Below, one piece after another: positions 25,275 through 33,056 of a stretch of DNA of 64,000 nt (position 1 is its first letter; each line of letters opens with the position of its first letter). This DNA comes from Bryobacteraceae bacterium (GTDB taxonomy: Bacteria; Acidobacteriota; Terriglobia; Bryobacterales; Bryobacteraceae): assembly GCA_025055455.1 (NCBI GenBank), contig JANWXD010000004.1, positions 62,001 to 126,000 on the forward strand, given 5' to 3'. Both the position numbers and the translations under genes were made by a program. Below the pieces are notes generated by a model, which was not told where the DNA came from, did not search any database, and was given only the letters and a program-made list of their open reading frames with translations.

Positions 25275-26050
25275 ATGGCCATCACGAATCATGAGCGCGT
25301 CGGCAAGGCGCTGGATCTGCTGCGGACCGGCCTTGCGCCGTTCATCGAACGCGAATTCAAGAGCACATTCGGCCAGCGAGCGCAAAACGAGCTGCCACGA
25401 GCGCTTGGCGAAGACCGCCTGACCAGTACGAAACCTGCTGGACATTGGGATACATTCGCACCACTCAAGGTAACGAGGAAGTACGTGGCGAGAAGCGCAA
25501 GGCCGGCGCCTCACTGCTGGAAGCGCCGGCGAGGGGTACTTTGAAGCCTTGGCAGGAGGTCGCCACTCCGCGACGTCGCGGACCTACCCGGCGGCAGCTT
25601 TCAGACACAGTTTTCCTTCGCCCAGGCGCCGACGGAATCACCCCGAGCGGCGCGCGACTGCTTCGTAGTCATCAGTCTTCCCGCGTCGGATACGGTAGGC
25701 TCTCCGCACGTCCAGGCGGAAGACATAGAGGTACGTGGGCTACGGGCACGCGAGGCGTTGGATCGGCTGGAAGACGTCGTCGGACGAATCGAGTCGTCTT
25801 GGCGCCCGGCGTCGGCAGAGTAGGGTCTTGAGATTGTCCGCGGGAGTCTCTAACAGCCGACGACCGACTCGGAACAGCTCAAGACGCGCGATGTAACCAC
25901 CTGGGCTTTGGCCGACCTTGATCGCGCTCAGCATCAGCGATTCCCACCGGAATGCCGCGAGGCGGAATACGAGCAGAGGCTCGAGGCCGCTTATCTCATC
26001 CATCCCGAAATTCTTGACTGACTCTGCACCGAGTGGTCAACGCCGCTGTT
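25275..26050 (+). pseudogene. Decayed DUF499-type ATPase with Swt1-like HEPN N-terminus
   Basis: Starts normally at ATG 25275 with MAITNHERVGKALDLLRTGL, then APFIEREFKSTFG, the Swt1-type HEPN beginning of DUF499 ATPases, and loses frame near 25490. From 25569 a second frame reads RDVADLPGGSFQTQFSFAQA, then DCFVVISLPASD and REALDRLEDVVGRIESSWRP. It ends at a nonsense TAG (25821) where a Glu is expected, followed in frame by GLEIVR. From 25893 a third piece reads RFPPECREAEYEQRLEAAYL then IHPEILD. A TGA (26019) stands where Arg is expected, followed by LCTEWST. The sequence then runs straight into the second tRNA-Gln copy at 26051. The P-loop region is deleted. The gene is dead and truncated. 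Confidence 0.65.
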
Positions 26051-26052
26051 GC

Positions 26053-26126
26053 TCCCCGGTCGTCTAACGGTAGGACAGCGGCCTTTGGAGCCGTGAATCG
26101 AGGTTGGGATCCCTGCCGGGCAGCCA
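26053..26126 (+). pseudogene. Diverged second copy of tRNA-Gln, probable island border
   Basis: A 76-bp block (26051-26126) matches 23018-23093 at all but seven positions, including the two bases before the tRNA and the CCA. The anticodon TTG is unchanged. The copy has lost C56 and A58 of the T-loop (TTGGGAT instead of TTCGAAT), has a mismatch in the T-stem and a C-C mismatch in the acceptor stem. It is therefore unlikely to be a working tRNA. It cuts the DUF499 remnant, marking the right end of the island. Confidence 0.7.
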
Positions 26127-26177
26127 CGGGATCTCCACCCGATCGGGCACTCAAACCCGTTACGGCGCCTGGCCCGC

Positions 26178-26591
26178 TCATAGCCGAACCTCTTCCGGCA
26201 GCCGCTTCGAAATAGAGGAGAAGACCTCTTGGGCGATCGTTAGCGCATTCGACGCCTCTTCCACCGTGGCTTCGTCCGGATCCCCGGGATATCGAAACCG
26301 CCAGGCGTATTCCGTCAGCGGAGCGGCGCGCCGCAATAAGCTCTCGAGACCCGGTTCGATCTGACAGCACTCGCCGCCGAGCTCTACAAGGTTATGCGTC
26401 CTGCGAAACGGGACTCCATGCCAAGCCAGGAACGCCTTAAGCGCCTTCTCGACTGCCTGCTGCGCATGAAAGACAATGTCATCTGTAAATGGCGGATTGG
26501 CCTGTAGCTCATAAGCCGCCGTATCGAGGTCTTTGCGAGCCTTCTTCAGCCAGGCCTGCACTTCCGCGACAAGGGCGGGATCATGCGGCAT
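26178..26591 (-). CDS. HEPN-domain protein, partner of adjacent nucleotidyltransferase
   Basis: A 137-residue all-helical HEPN protein. VQAWLKKARKDLDTAAYELQ is the first helix typical of minimal HEPN proteins. AQQAVEKALKAFLAWHGVPF and RRTHNLVELG follow, the latter an R-x-x-H form of the HEPN active motif. In HEPN/MNT pairs this partner is the toxin or RNase-like component and the nucleotidyltransferase is the antitoxin (family knowledge). Start ATG at 26591 overlaps the 3' end of the MNT gene by 11 bp. The genes lie just outside the right tRNA copy, on the opposite strand to the island genes. Confidence 0.85.
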   Translation of the reverse strand: MPHDPALVAEVQAWLKKARKDLDTAAYELQANPPFTDDIVFHAQQAVEKALKAFLAWHGVPFRRTHNLVELGGECCQIEPGLESLLRRAAPLTEYAWRFRYPGDPDEATVEEASNALTIAQEVFSSISKRLPEEVRL

Positions 26592-26928
26592 GCAGCAACT
26601 TCCCTTCTCGCAACACCGTCGCAGGCAGGGATGCAGGCAGATGGGCCCGGCTTTGGAATTGGCTCGAAGTCCACACCACCACGTCGGCTGCCATTCCGGT
26701 GCCCCAGAGGACTTCGTACGCCAGCCGGCTGCGGCGGCGTTCCGGTGGCGCGTCATCAGGAACGACGAGCAGCAGATCGTAGTCGCTGTCCGGTCCGGCC
26801 TCGCCGCGGGCGACAGATCCGAACAAATACACGCGCTCCGGACGGTAGGCTTCCACCAAGCGGCGCACGACCTCTGCGAGCGCCCGATCGCCGATTGCCG
26901 GCGTTGACGCGTTTTCGATCCCAGCCAT
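26581..26928 (-). CDS. MNT-type nucleotidyltransferase (HEPN/MNT system)
   Basis: A 115-residue minimal nucleotidyltransferase. The active site is LFGSVARGEAGPDSDYDLLL, the GSx10DxD pattern of DNA polymerase beta-like MNT proteins, so the metal-binding acidic residues are present. In this family the enzyme can AMPylate its HEPN partner to silence it. It is the first gene of the two-gene operon and overlaps the HEPN start by 11 bp. Start ATG 26928. The intergenic DNA upstream (to 27418) holds its promoter. Confidence 0.87.
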   Translation of the reverse strand: MAGIENASTPAIGDRALAEVVRRLVEAYRPERVYLFGSVARGEAGPDSDYDLLLVVPDDAPPERRRSRLAYEVLWGTGMAADVVVWTSSQFQSRAHLPASLPATVLREGKLLHAA

Positions 26929-27418
26929 GGCTACCTCTGCATTCTGCCACAGTCAGACAAACCAGCCGTCGGCGGGGCCGCGCTCCTGGTGCCGCGAACT
27001 TAGTCCCGGCATGCGTCTCCGGCCGCCATTGAGGGGCAGCAATCCGTCCGGGAGGTGGTCGCTCACCAGCCGGCACGAAGAATTCACGCGTCGAGGAGTG
27101 GGCATCTTCGGGTTACCCACCGGCCCGCCCATCCGGCGAGGGCCGACTAAGGCTAGTTCCTTCGAGAGAACCGTTACGTCACGACCGAGCCCTGGCGCTT
27201 CTTTACGAGCACATGCCCCACGTAAGCCAGCCCGGCCTGTAGCATAGACCAGTTATTACCGGGTATGTTTAGCAGGGCAGGAAACTCCCAATTCTCCAAA
27301 ACGCTCCTGAACGGAACGCGGCCGGGCCCTATCACCGGCGAGGCCCAACAGTGGTGGACTGAGAGGCCGGACGCGGCGCCGCGCCGGTCACCTCGTTGGT
27401 GCGGACTCTCGATTCCGT
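26929..27418. other. Intergenic region without a recognisable gene
   Basis: About 490 bp between the MNT gene and the Dabb gene. On the minus strand 27174-27275 reads NIPGNNWSMLQAGLAYVGHV then LVKKRQGSVVT and a stop, which has protein-like composition and could be the tail of a lost gene. I do not recognise it, and no start or upstream frame supports it. No tRNA, terminator or repeat was seen. Confidence 0.3.
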
Positions 27419-27820
27419 CTAGTTGGTGACCTGAAAGCTCCGGCTCTCGGCTCGGATGGGGATGTAGATCTTGTACCAGGCGTCGTGGGCCGGATGCTTG
27501 GCGTAGCGGTCGGCCGCTGCCTGATCCTCGAATTCGATCACGAAGGCGTCGGTGAAATCCCGGGGCTGCACCCGCAGAGGCTTCAGCCAGATGTTCTTGA
27601 TGCCCGGAATCTCCGCGGCCATTTTTTCCACGCCTTCGATGGCGGCCTTGCGTTGTTCGGGGGTGGACTCCGGCGTCCACTTGATGGCGACCAGGTGGAT
27701 GATCGACTTCGGCTTGCTGTAGGTGTTGGCGCCTACCGCGACGCCGGAAAGAAACAGCGCCACCGCCGCCAGCCCCGCTGCCAGAAATCGCCAATTCGCG
27801 ACGATGTTTAAGAATCTCAT
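27419..27820 (-). CDS. Secreted or membrane-anchored Dabb (stress-responsive A/B barrel) protein
   Basis: A 133-residue protein. Residues 13-31 form a hydrophobic signal/anchor (LAAGLAAVALFLSGVAVGA). The rest is a small ferredoxin-like alpha-beta barrel of the Dabb family: IIHLVAIKWTPESTPEQRKA, DAFVIEFEDQAAADRYAKHP and AHDAWYKIY. The H-x-x-Y near the end is typical of the family. Dabb proteins are stress-associated or cyclase-like and the ligand is unknown. It is 67 bp downstream of the transaldolase-like gene on the same strand. Confidence 0.85.
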   Translation of the reverse strand: MRFLNIVANWRFLAAGLAAVALFLSGVAVGANTYSKPKSIIHLVAIKWTPESTPEQRKAAIEGVEKMAAEIPGIKNIWLKPLRVQPRDFTDAFVIEFEDQAAADRYAKHPAHDAWYKIYIPIRAESRSFQVTN

Positions 27821-27887
27821 CTCGCCTCCACTCCTTGAATGAAATTCCTTGAATGGAATGCCGCCGTTACGACGGCCATCATCCGGC

Positions 27888-28550
27888 TCAGACGTTGACC
27901 GGCGTTTGCTGAAACACTTTCGCCCAGTCTTTCAAGAATTGCTCCAGCCCCTTGTCCGTTAAGGGATGGTTGAAGAGCATCTCGAGCACGCGGAACGGCA
28001 TGGTGGCGATCTGCGCCCCGGCGAGGGCGGCTGCGATCACATGCGTGGGCGAGCGCAGCGACGCGGCCAGCACCTGCGTCTTGAAGCCGTAATTCCGATA
28101 GATTTGCGTGATGTCTCGGATCGAATCCACGCCCGTGTGCCCGACGTCGTCCAGGCGGCCCACGAAGGGGCTCACGATGTAGGCGCCCGCTTTGGCCGCC
28201 AGCAACGCTTGGGCAGGCGAAAAGCACAAGGTGACGTTCACCCGGATACCTTCTTTGCTGAGGGCGGTCGTGGCTTGGATCCCCTCGCGCGTCAGGGGCA
28301 CCTTGACGACCACATTCGGATGAATGGCCGCCAACTGGCGCGCTTCCCGCATCATCTCCTCCGCCCCGGTGGCCACCACCTCCGCGCTGATGTCGCCGTC
28401 GACGAGATCCGCGATGCGCCGGATCTGTTCTTCGATGGGGCGCCCTTCCTTGGCGATGAGCGAGGGGTTCGTCGTCACGCCGTCCACGATCCCCCACTCG
28501 ACGCCTTTGCGAATCTCATCCAGGTTCGCCGTGTCCAAGAAAATTTTCAT
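27888..28550 (-). CDS. Transaldolase / fructose-6-phosphate aldolase-like
   Basis: A 220-residue class I aldolase of the small transaldolase group (TalC/Fsa type). It begins [20 protein letters not shown] and has [13 protein letters not shown]. The Schiff-base lysine lies in VVVKVPLT, and further landmarks are [34 protein letters not shown] and [13 protein letters not shown]. Enzymes of this length are either transaldolases of the pentose phosphate pathway or F6P aldolases, and the sequence does not decide which. Start ATG 28550. The divergent DUF309 gene lies about 120 bp away. Confidence 0.93.
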   Translation of the reverse strand: MKIFLDTANLDEIRKGVEWGIVDGVTTNPSLIAKEGRPIEEQIRRIADLVDGDISAEVVATGAEEMMREARQLAAIHPNVVVKVPLTREGIQATTALSKEGIRVNVTLCFSPAQALLAAKAGAYIVSPFVGRLDDVGHTGVDSIRDITQIYRNYGFKTQVLAASLRSPTHVIAAALAGAQIATMPFRVLEMLFNHPLTDKGLEQFLKDWAKVFQQTPVNV

Positions 28551-28669
28551 CTTCCCACCCTCGCCGTCCGATACAACACCGACATTATATCCTTCGGCTC
28601 TGCCGGCGGCCTTCTCGATCCCCGACGAGCCGTCCCTAGCGCCAGTGGTTCGGCGGTAGGCTGGAATCC

Positions 28670-29077
28670 ATGGCGCGCGAATCCGCCGCGGGCGATGAGT
28701 TGCTGGTCCAAGGGGTCGAGCTGTTCAACCAGCGGCATTTTTTCGAAGCGCACGAGGTCTGGGAGGAACTGTGGACTCCGGCACGCGGGCCGGAGCGGCT
28801 GTTTTTGCAAGCCCTGATTCATTTGGCCGTAGCCTTTTACCACGCCCAGCGCGACAACCGACTCGGCGCCCTCCGTCAGCTTCGCAAAGGGCTCAAAAAA
28901 CTGGCAGGCTATCTGCCACAGGCCTACGGCGTGGACACGCTAGCGCTGTACCGCAAGGCGACGGTCTGCTTGGAGCGCGTCGAGCGCGGAGACCTCTCGC
29001 TCGACGTTCCTACGGTCGCTTTTTCGGAACGAAGGCGATCGCTCGCGACGGACTGCCGCTCTGATCCGCCACCTTGA
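28670..29077 (+). CDS. DUF309 domain protein
   Basis: A 135-residue helical protein with the defining DUF309 segment [17 protein letters not shown], followed by [19 protein letters not shown]. These conserved His, Glu and Trp residues form the family core. No activity has been established for DUF309. The gene converges on the cyclase-family gene and the 3' ends overlap by 68 bp, so the last about 22 codons are read from both strands. The ATG at 28670 is the only suitable start. Confidence 0.85.
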   Translation: MARESAAGDELLVQGVELFNQRHFFEAHEVWEELWTPARGPERLFLQALIHLAVAFYHAQRDNRLGALRQLRKGLKKLAGYLPQAYGVDTLALYRKATVCLERVERGDLSLDVPTVAFSERRRSLATDCRSDPPP

Positions 29078-29960
29078 GCGGCAAGGCCAGATAGAAGGCG
29101 CCGCGCGCGGGCAGGCGGCCGAGCCCCGTCAGCATTTCTTCCCAGCTCATGCCGTGCCGTAGGCCTGCCACGTGCACGGCCTGACCGCCTTCGGCCGGAC
29201 CCATGCTCGGGGCATCCGTGCCGAGGTGCCGGACGCCTCGCTGATGGAGGTATTCCATGACCTCCGGCGTGGGCGCCGGCCAGCCAGGAGCGGTCTTGGT
29301 CACCAGAACGTGGTAGGTCAGCCGCAGCCCCTCCGGCAAAGGTTTGTAGTACTTGTCCGTGTAGCCGCTGTAGAAGAGCACGACTTCACCGGGTCGGATC
29401 TCGCCGTGCCGCTTCTCCCAGTCCTGGATCAGAGTCAGCGTGATCGCGGAGCTTTTCCCGTTTTCGGCGCGGTCGACTTGCGCCGTCACGTCGATCACGG
29501 CTGCCGGACCCATCATCTGCGCCAAAGGATATTTATCTCCGGTGAGTACGCCCATGGGTCCGGCGTAGGGCAGACCGCTGCCCGGCGGCGGAATAAAGTG
29601 GGCCGGAAAATCCGTCTGCGTTCCAGTGTGCTCGTCGATCAGGTAGCGTTGCCCGTAATAGGGCCCTTGGCTCGGGATGTGCACGACGCCGTAGGGATTC
29701 TTGACTGGCGCAAACCAGTTGTAGGTCCAGCGCTGAAAGGGCGGATTGGCGCCCCAGTGTGCGGGCATGGTCTCGCTAACCAGCACGGACAGATCCACGA
29801 CCTCGTAATCGGAGAACAGGGCGGCGGGGGACGGCGCGACAGCGGCCGACGCTGGTTGGGCCGGCTCCGGCGATGCCGTGGGCTCGCGGCGCGCACAGCC
29901 GGCAATCAGAGCCACGCCGCAGAGAGTCATCCAAAGGGAGCTGCGGAACATGGGCATCAT
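29010..29960 (-). CDS. Cyclase-family (kynurenine formamidase-like) lipoprotein
   Basis: A 316-residue exported protein. The N-terminus MMPMFRSSLWMTLCGVALIA then GCARRE is a lipoprotein signal with the lipobox cysteine. The catalytic domain is of the cyclase / kynurenine formamidase group, recognised by YEVVDLSVLVSETMP at the start and the metal motif HTGTQTDFPAHF. The usual HxGTHxDxPxHF has Gln in place of the second His. Later segments are PGEVVLFYSGYTDKY and RHLGTDAPSMGP. It probably hydrolyses an amide or lactone in the periplasm; the substrate is unknown. The ATG run at 29951-29960 was chosen because the lipobox follows. Confidence 0.82.
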   Translation of the reverse strand: MMPMFRSSLWMTLCGVALIAGCARREPTASPEPAQPASAAVAPSPAALFSDYEVVDLSVLVSETMPAHWGANPPFQRWTYNWFAPVKNPYGVVHIPSQGPYYGQRYLIDEHTGTQTDFPAHFIPPPGSGLPYAGPMGVLTGDKYPLAQMMGPAAVIDVTAQVDRAENGKSSAITLTLIQDWEKRHGEIRPGEVVLFYSGYTDKYYKPLPEGLRLTYHVLVTKTAPGWPAPTPEVMEYLHQRGVRHLGTDAPSMGPAEGGQAVHVAGLRHGMSWEEMLTGLGRLPARGAFYLALPLKVADQSGSPSRAIAFVPKKRP

Positions 29961-30148
29961 CTTATCAGCCGCAGCGGACATGCAAGCGGCCGCTGGCGTC
30001 AGGGCTTGGCCTGCCGGTGGCAGCGATTCAGCGGCGCATGGTCTCGAGGCTGCCGCGGGCCGGCAGGTCGGCGCGGGCTTTATTGTCCCCGGGTCTGCGT
30101 CGCACGGCGGGCGCGAGCTCCCTGAGCCGGTGCGGCCGATCCGTGAGG

Positions 30149-32059
30149 CTACGGCAGCCGCGTGCGCAGCAGCCGGGACGAATTCGCCAGGATGCCCACG
30201 TCCGGAAGCGACTGGGCCGCAGCGGCCAGTGTGGGTGGAAGGATTCCGAGCGCTGCGAGCGACAACCCCAGCAAATTGTACAGGCCGGTGAAGAGCAGAT
30301 TGCCGCGCACCACGCGCATGGTGCGGCGCGCCGTCGCGAACAGGGTCGGCACGAGCGACCAATCATCGGCCAAAACCGCGGCGTGAGCCGCTTCCACCGC
30401 CACCGGAGAACCTGCGGCGCCCATGGCGATCCCCACGTCGGCTTGCGCCAGCGCCGGAGCGTCGTTGACGCCGTCGCCGATCATCGCCACGGTGTGGCCT
30501 GCCGCCTGATAGTCGCGCACGACCGCGATCTTGTCCTGAGGCAGGAGTCCGGCGCGCACCGGCAGACCGAGCGCACGCGCAACGGGCAGGGCGGCCCGCT
30601 CGTGATCCCCGGTGATCAGCTCGATGCGCTGCAAGCCCATCTCCCGCAGGCGACGGAGCGCGGCCGGGACATCGGGCCGGATCGTGTCGGCGGCGGCGAG
30701 CAATCCCGCGGCCTGCCCGTCGCAGGAGACGAACAGCACGGTCTTGCCCTCCGCCTCCAGGCGCGCCGCCGCATCGATGGGGCAGCCGCAAGCCAACAGG
30801 CGGTTTCCCACCGAGACCAGTCGTTCTCCCACCAGCGCCCGCACTCCCGCGCCCGGGATGGCCTCGAATCGGTCGGGCTCGGGAATCACCAGCCCTCGTT
30901 CGACCGCGGCGCCGCGAACGGCCTCCGCCAGCGGGTGCTCCGAGTAGCGCTCCGCGGCGGCGGCCAGGGACAGCAACTCGGCGGGGCTCGCGCCGTTCAG
31001 CGGCACGACGTCGGTGATTCGCGGGCGCCCGAGCGTCAAAGTGCCGGTCTTGTCGATCAGCACCACGTCCGCGCGCGCCAGCAGCTCGAGGTACTTGCCG
31101 CCTTTGATCAGGAGCCCCCGGCGCGCGGCGGCCCCGATCGAAGCCAGCATCGCCACCGGAGTCGCGAGGGCGAACGAACAGGAGCAGGCCACCACCAGCA
31201 CAGCGACCGTCGCCATCCAGTCGCCGCGAACGAGCAGCGTCAGCGCGGCCACGGCCAGCACCACCGGGAGATAGCGCGCCGAGAAGCGGTCTGCCGCGCG
31301 CTGCACGTCCCCCTTGTGGGTCTCGGCTTGCTGCACCATTTCCAGCACGCGGCCGAAGACCGTGCCGGCCCCGGCCTGCTCGGCCCGCACGCGGAGCATT
31401 CCCGCATGTGCAAAGCTCGCCGCGAACACTCTGGCGCCGGGCCCCGCCTCCACCGGCATGGACTCGCCCGTAATCGCGGCTTGGTCCACCCAAGCGTGGC
31501 CTCCGATCACTTCACCGTCGACAGGGATCGCCTCGCCTGGGCGCACGATCACGACGCTGCCCGGCTCCACGAGTTCGGCCGGAATCTCGATTTCGACGCC
31601 GTCGCGCTCGATACGGGCCCTCCGGGGCGCCAGGGCCGCGAGCTGCTGGAGCGCCCGCCTCGCCTGCTGCGCCGTGAAGCGCTCGATGGCCTCTCCAGCG
31701 CGCATGAACAGGACCACGATCACAGCCGTAGGCCATTCGCCCGCAACGAGCGCCGCCAGTGCGCCGACCGTCATCAGGGTGTGGGAGGTGATCCTTTTGC
31801 GCGCCGCCGCCCGGATCACGCCACGGAACACCGGATAGCCGACTACGGCCGCAAGAACCCAGCCGACCGGCGCCGGCACGCGTCCCCGGAGCAGTTCGAA
31901 CCAACCGAGCCATTCTCCGCCGATGACGACGGCAAGGACCACCGCGAAAGAGATTCCCAGAAGGACCAACGCCGTACGGCCCACGGGCGGAACCTCGGCC
32001 CCAGTCCGGCCGCAGCTACCGCACGGTGCCGGCGCCGGATCCTTTGTCAGGAGACTCAT
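30149..32059 (-). CDS. P1B-type heavy-metal P-type ATPase with CSC in place of CPC
   Basis: A 636-residue metal-exporting ATPase. It has eight predicted membrane helices, an actuator-domain loop ITGESMPV, phosphorylation site DKTGTLT with Asp336, the nucleotide-domain SEHPLA (the HP motif of P1B enzymes) and GDGVNDAPALAQADVGIAMG. The transmembrane metal motif normally written CPC is ACSCSFALATP, with the cysteines at 292 and 294 and Ser replacing Pro at 293. There is no full N-terminal HMA domain, only a CGSCGR near residue 13. The metal could be Cu, Zn or Cd. The 3'-to-5' neighbour is the HTH-TPR gene, whose end overlaps its start by 44 bp. Confidence 0.9.
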   Translation of the reverse strand: MSLLTKDPAPAPCGSCGRTGAEVPPVGRTALVLLGISFAVVLAVVIGGEWLGWFELLRGRVPAPVGWVLAAVVGYPVFRGVIRAAARKRITSHTLMTVGALAALVAGEWPTAVIVVLFMRAGEAIERFTAQQARRALQQLAALAPRRARIERDGVEIEIPAELVEPGSVVIVRPGEAIPVDGEVIGGHAWVDQAAITGESMPVEAGPGARVFAASFAHAGMLRVRAEQAGAGTVFGRVLEMVQQAETHKGDVQRAADRFSARYLPVVLAVAALTLLVRGDWMATVAVLVVACSCSFALATPVAMLASIGAAARRGLLIKGGKYLELLARADVVLIDKTGTLTLGRPRITDVVPLNGASPAELLSLAAAAERYSEHPLAEAVRGAAVERGLVIPEPDRFEAIPGAGVRALVGERLVSVGNRLLACGCPIDAAARLEAEGKTVLFVSCDGQAAGLLAAADTIRPDVPAALRRLREMGLQRIELITGDHERAALPVARALGLPVRAGLLPQDKIAVVRDYQAAGHTVAMIGDGVNDAPALAQADVGIAMGAAGSPVAVEAAHAAVLADDWSLVPTLFATARRTMRVVRGNLLFTGLYNLLGLSLAALGILPPTLAAAAQSLPDVGILANSSRLLRTRLP

Positions 32060-32966
32060 AGCCCTTCACCAGCGCTGCGCGGCGAAGCTTTTCCAGCTCT
32101 TGCCGGGCGACCGCGGCCCAGGGGCTGTCGGAGTCGAGTTTGAGATAGGCCTTCCAGTGGCGAACGGCGCGCAGGATCTGACCGGCGGACTGGTACAGCA
32201 GCGCCAGGTTGTAGTGGGCATCGGCATAGCGCGGATTGAGTTTGACTGCCATCAGATAGTGGGCGAGTGCCTTGGGACGGTCATGAAGTTCGTCGTAGAG
32301 ATTGCCGAGGTTGAAATGAGCCAGGGCGTAAGTGGGATCCACCTCCAGAGCCTGTTTGTAATACGCTTCGGCCTGGCGCCAGGATTTGAGGTGAAAGTAG
32401 ACGGTCCCCAAGTTGACGAGAGCCCCGACGGAAGTGGGATCTAACTCGACGGCGGTGCGGTAGGCCGCGATCACTTCCTGGTACGGTGCTCCGCTTTGCT
32501 CGAGCTCTAAGCCCCGTTCGAACCACCGCTTGGCCTCCTGTCGGCGCCCGGCGCCGCTCGGCCGGTTTGGATCCGGCAGCCGCGCCGGCAGCGCCAAAAC
32601 CTGGCCGGCCGCGCTCCCATCGAAATCGAGCAGTAACTGCCCCGTAAAGGGTTCCAGTTTGCTAGGTCCGACGCGCACGGCGACGGTGCGTCCCTCGACC
32701 AGGATTTTGAGCTCGCCCAACGGATCTCGGACATCGCGGAGCTTTTCTCGCACGGCGGCAAGCACCTGCCGGATGCGAGCGCTTGGCACCCCGTGCTCCC
32801 GGAGCCGGAGCAAGGTCCGGAGCGCGATCAGGTCGCGGAACGAAAACGTGCCCTGGGGGTGTATCAGATTCTGCCGCTCCCAAGCGCGCAACTGACGGCC
32901 GGAGATCCCGAGCAAGCGGCAGACCTGCGGGCGGGAGTAAGCGCCCGCGTCCACTGGGGTAGCCAC
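32016..32966 (-). CDS. MerR-like HTH protein with C-terminal TPR repeats
   Basis: A 316-residue protein. The N-terminal 70 residues form a MerR-type winged helix (YSRPQVCRLLGISGRQLRAW then ERQNLIHPQGTFSFRDLIALRTL). A linker follows, and about four TPR units occupy residues 155-290 (VGALVNLGTVYFHLKSWRQA then EAYYKQALEVDPTYALAHFN). GTG 32966 is the likely start. On the minus strand a TACAAT box (plus 32974-32979) stands 7 nt before it, so the mRNA may be leaderless. An in-frame ATG at 33158 would cross the ECF sigma gene. It is divergent from that sigma operon, which suggests a regulatory link (inference), and its 3' end overlaps the ATPase start by 44 bp. Confidence 0.82.
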   Translation of the reverse strand: MATPVDAGAYSRPQVCRLLGISGRQLRAWERQNLIHPQGTFSFRDLIALRTLLRLREHGVPSARIRQVLAAVREKLRDVRDPLGELKILVEGRTVAVRVGPSKLEPFTGQLLLDFDGSAAGQVLALPARLPDPNRPSGAGRRQEAKRWFERGLELEQSGAPYQEVIAAYRTAVELDPTSVGALVNLGTVYFHLKSWRQAEAYYKQALEVDPTYALAHFNLGNLYDELHDRPKALAHYLMAVKLNPRYADAHYNLALLYQSAGQILRAVRHWKAYLKLDSDSPWAAVARQELEKLRRAALVKGYESPDKGSGAGTVR

Positions 32967-33056
32967 GTGGGCAATTGTAGCACGGGGGCCAGAACCGATC
33001 GCGCAGCTGGCTCGGGCACGATCCTTGCCAGAGTGGTGGTTGCACGCTATACTTAA
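32967..33056. promoter_or_regulatory. Divergent promoter region between the HTH-TPR and ECF sigma genes
   Basis: A 90-bp spacer carries a -10-like box for each direction: TACAAT (minus strand, 32974-32979) for the HTH-TPR gene and TATACT (plus strand, 33048-33053) for the sigma gene. Neither start has a clear Shine-Dalgarno. The plus-strand box lies only 3 nt before the GTG at 33057. Either the sigma factor starts further down (TTG at 33081 after GGCGGA is possible) or the box is not the working promoter. Confidence 0.35.

Noticed and set aside
29873-32143. A 756-codon plus-strand open frame
   Set aside because: Antisense to the P-type ATPase, which has an unbroken set of family motifs. The plus-strand translation is low-complexity Arg/Gln/His.
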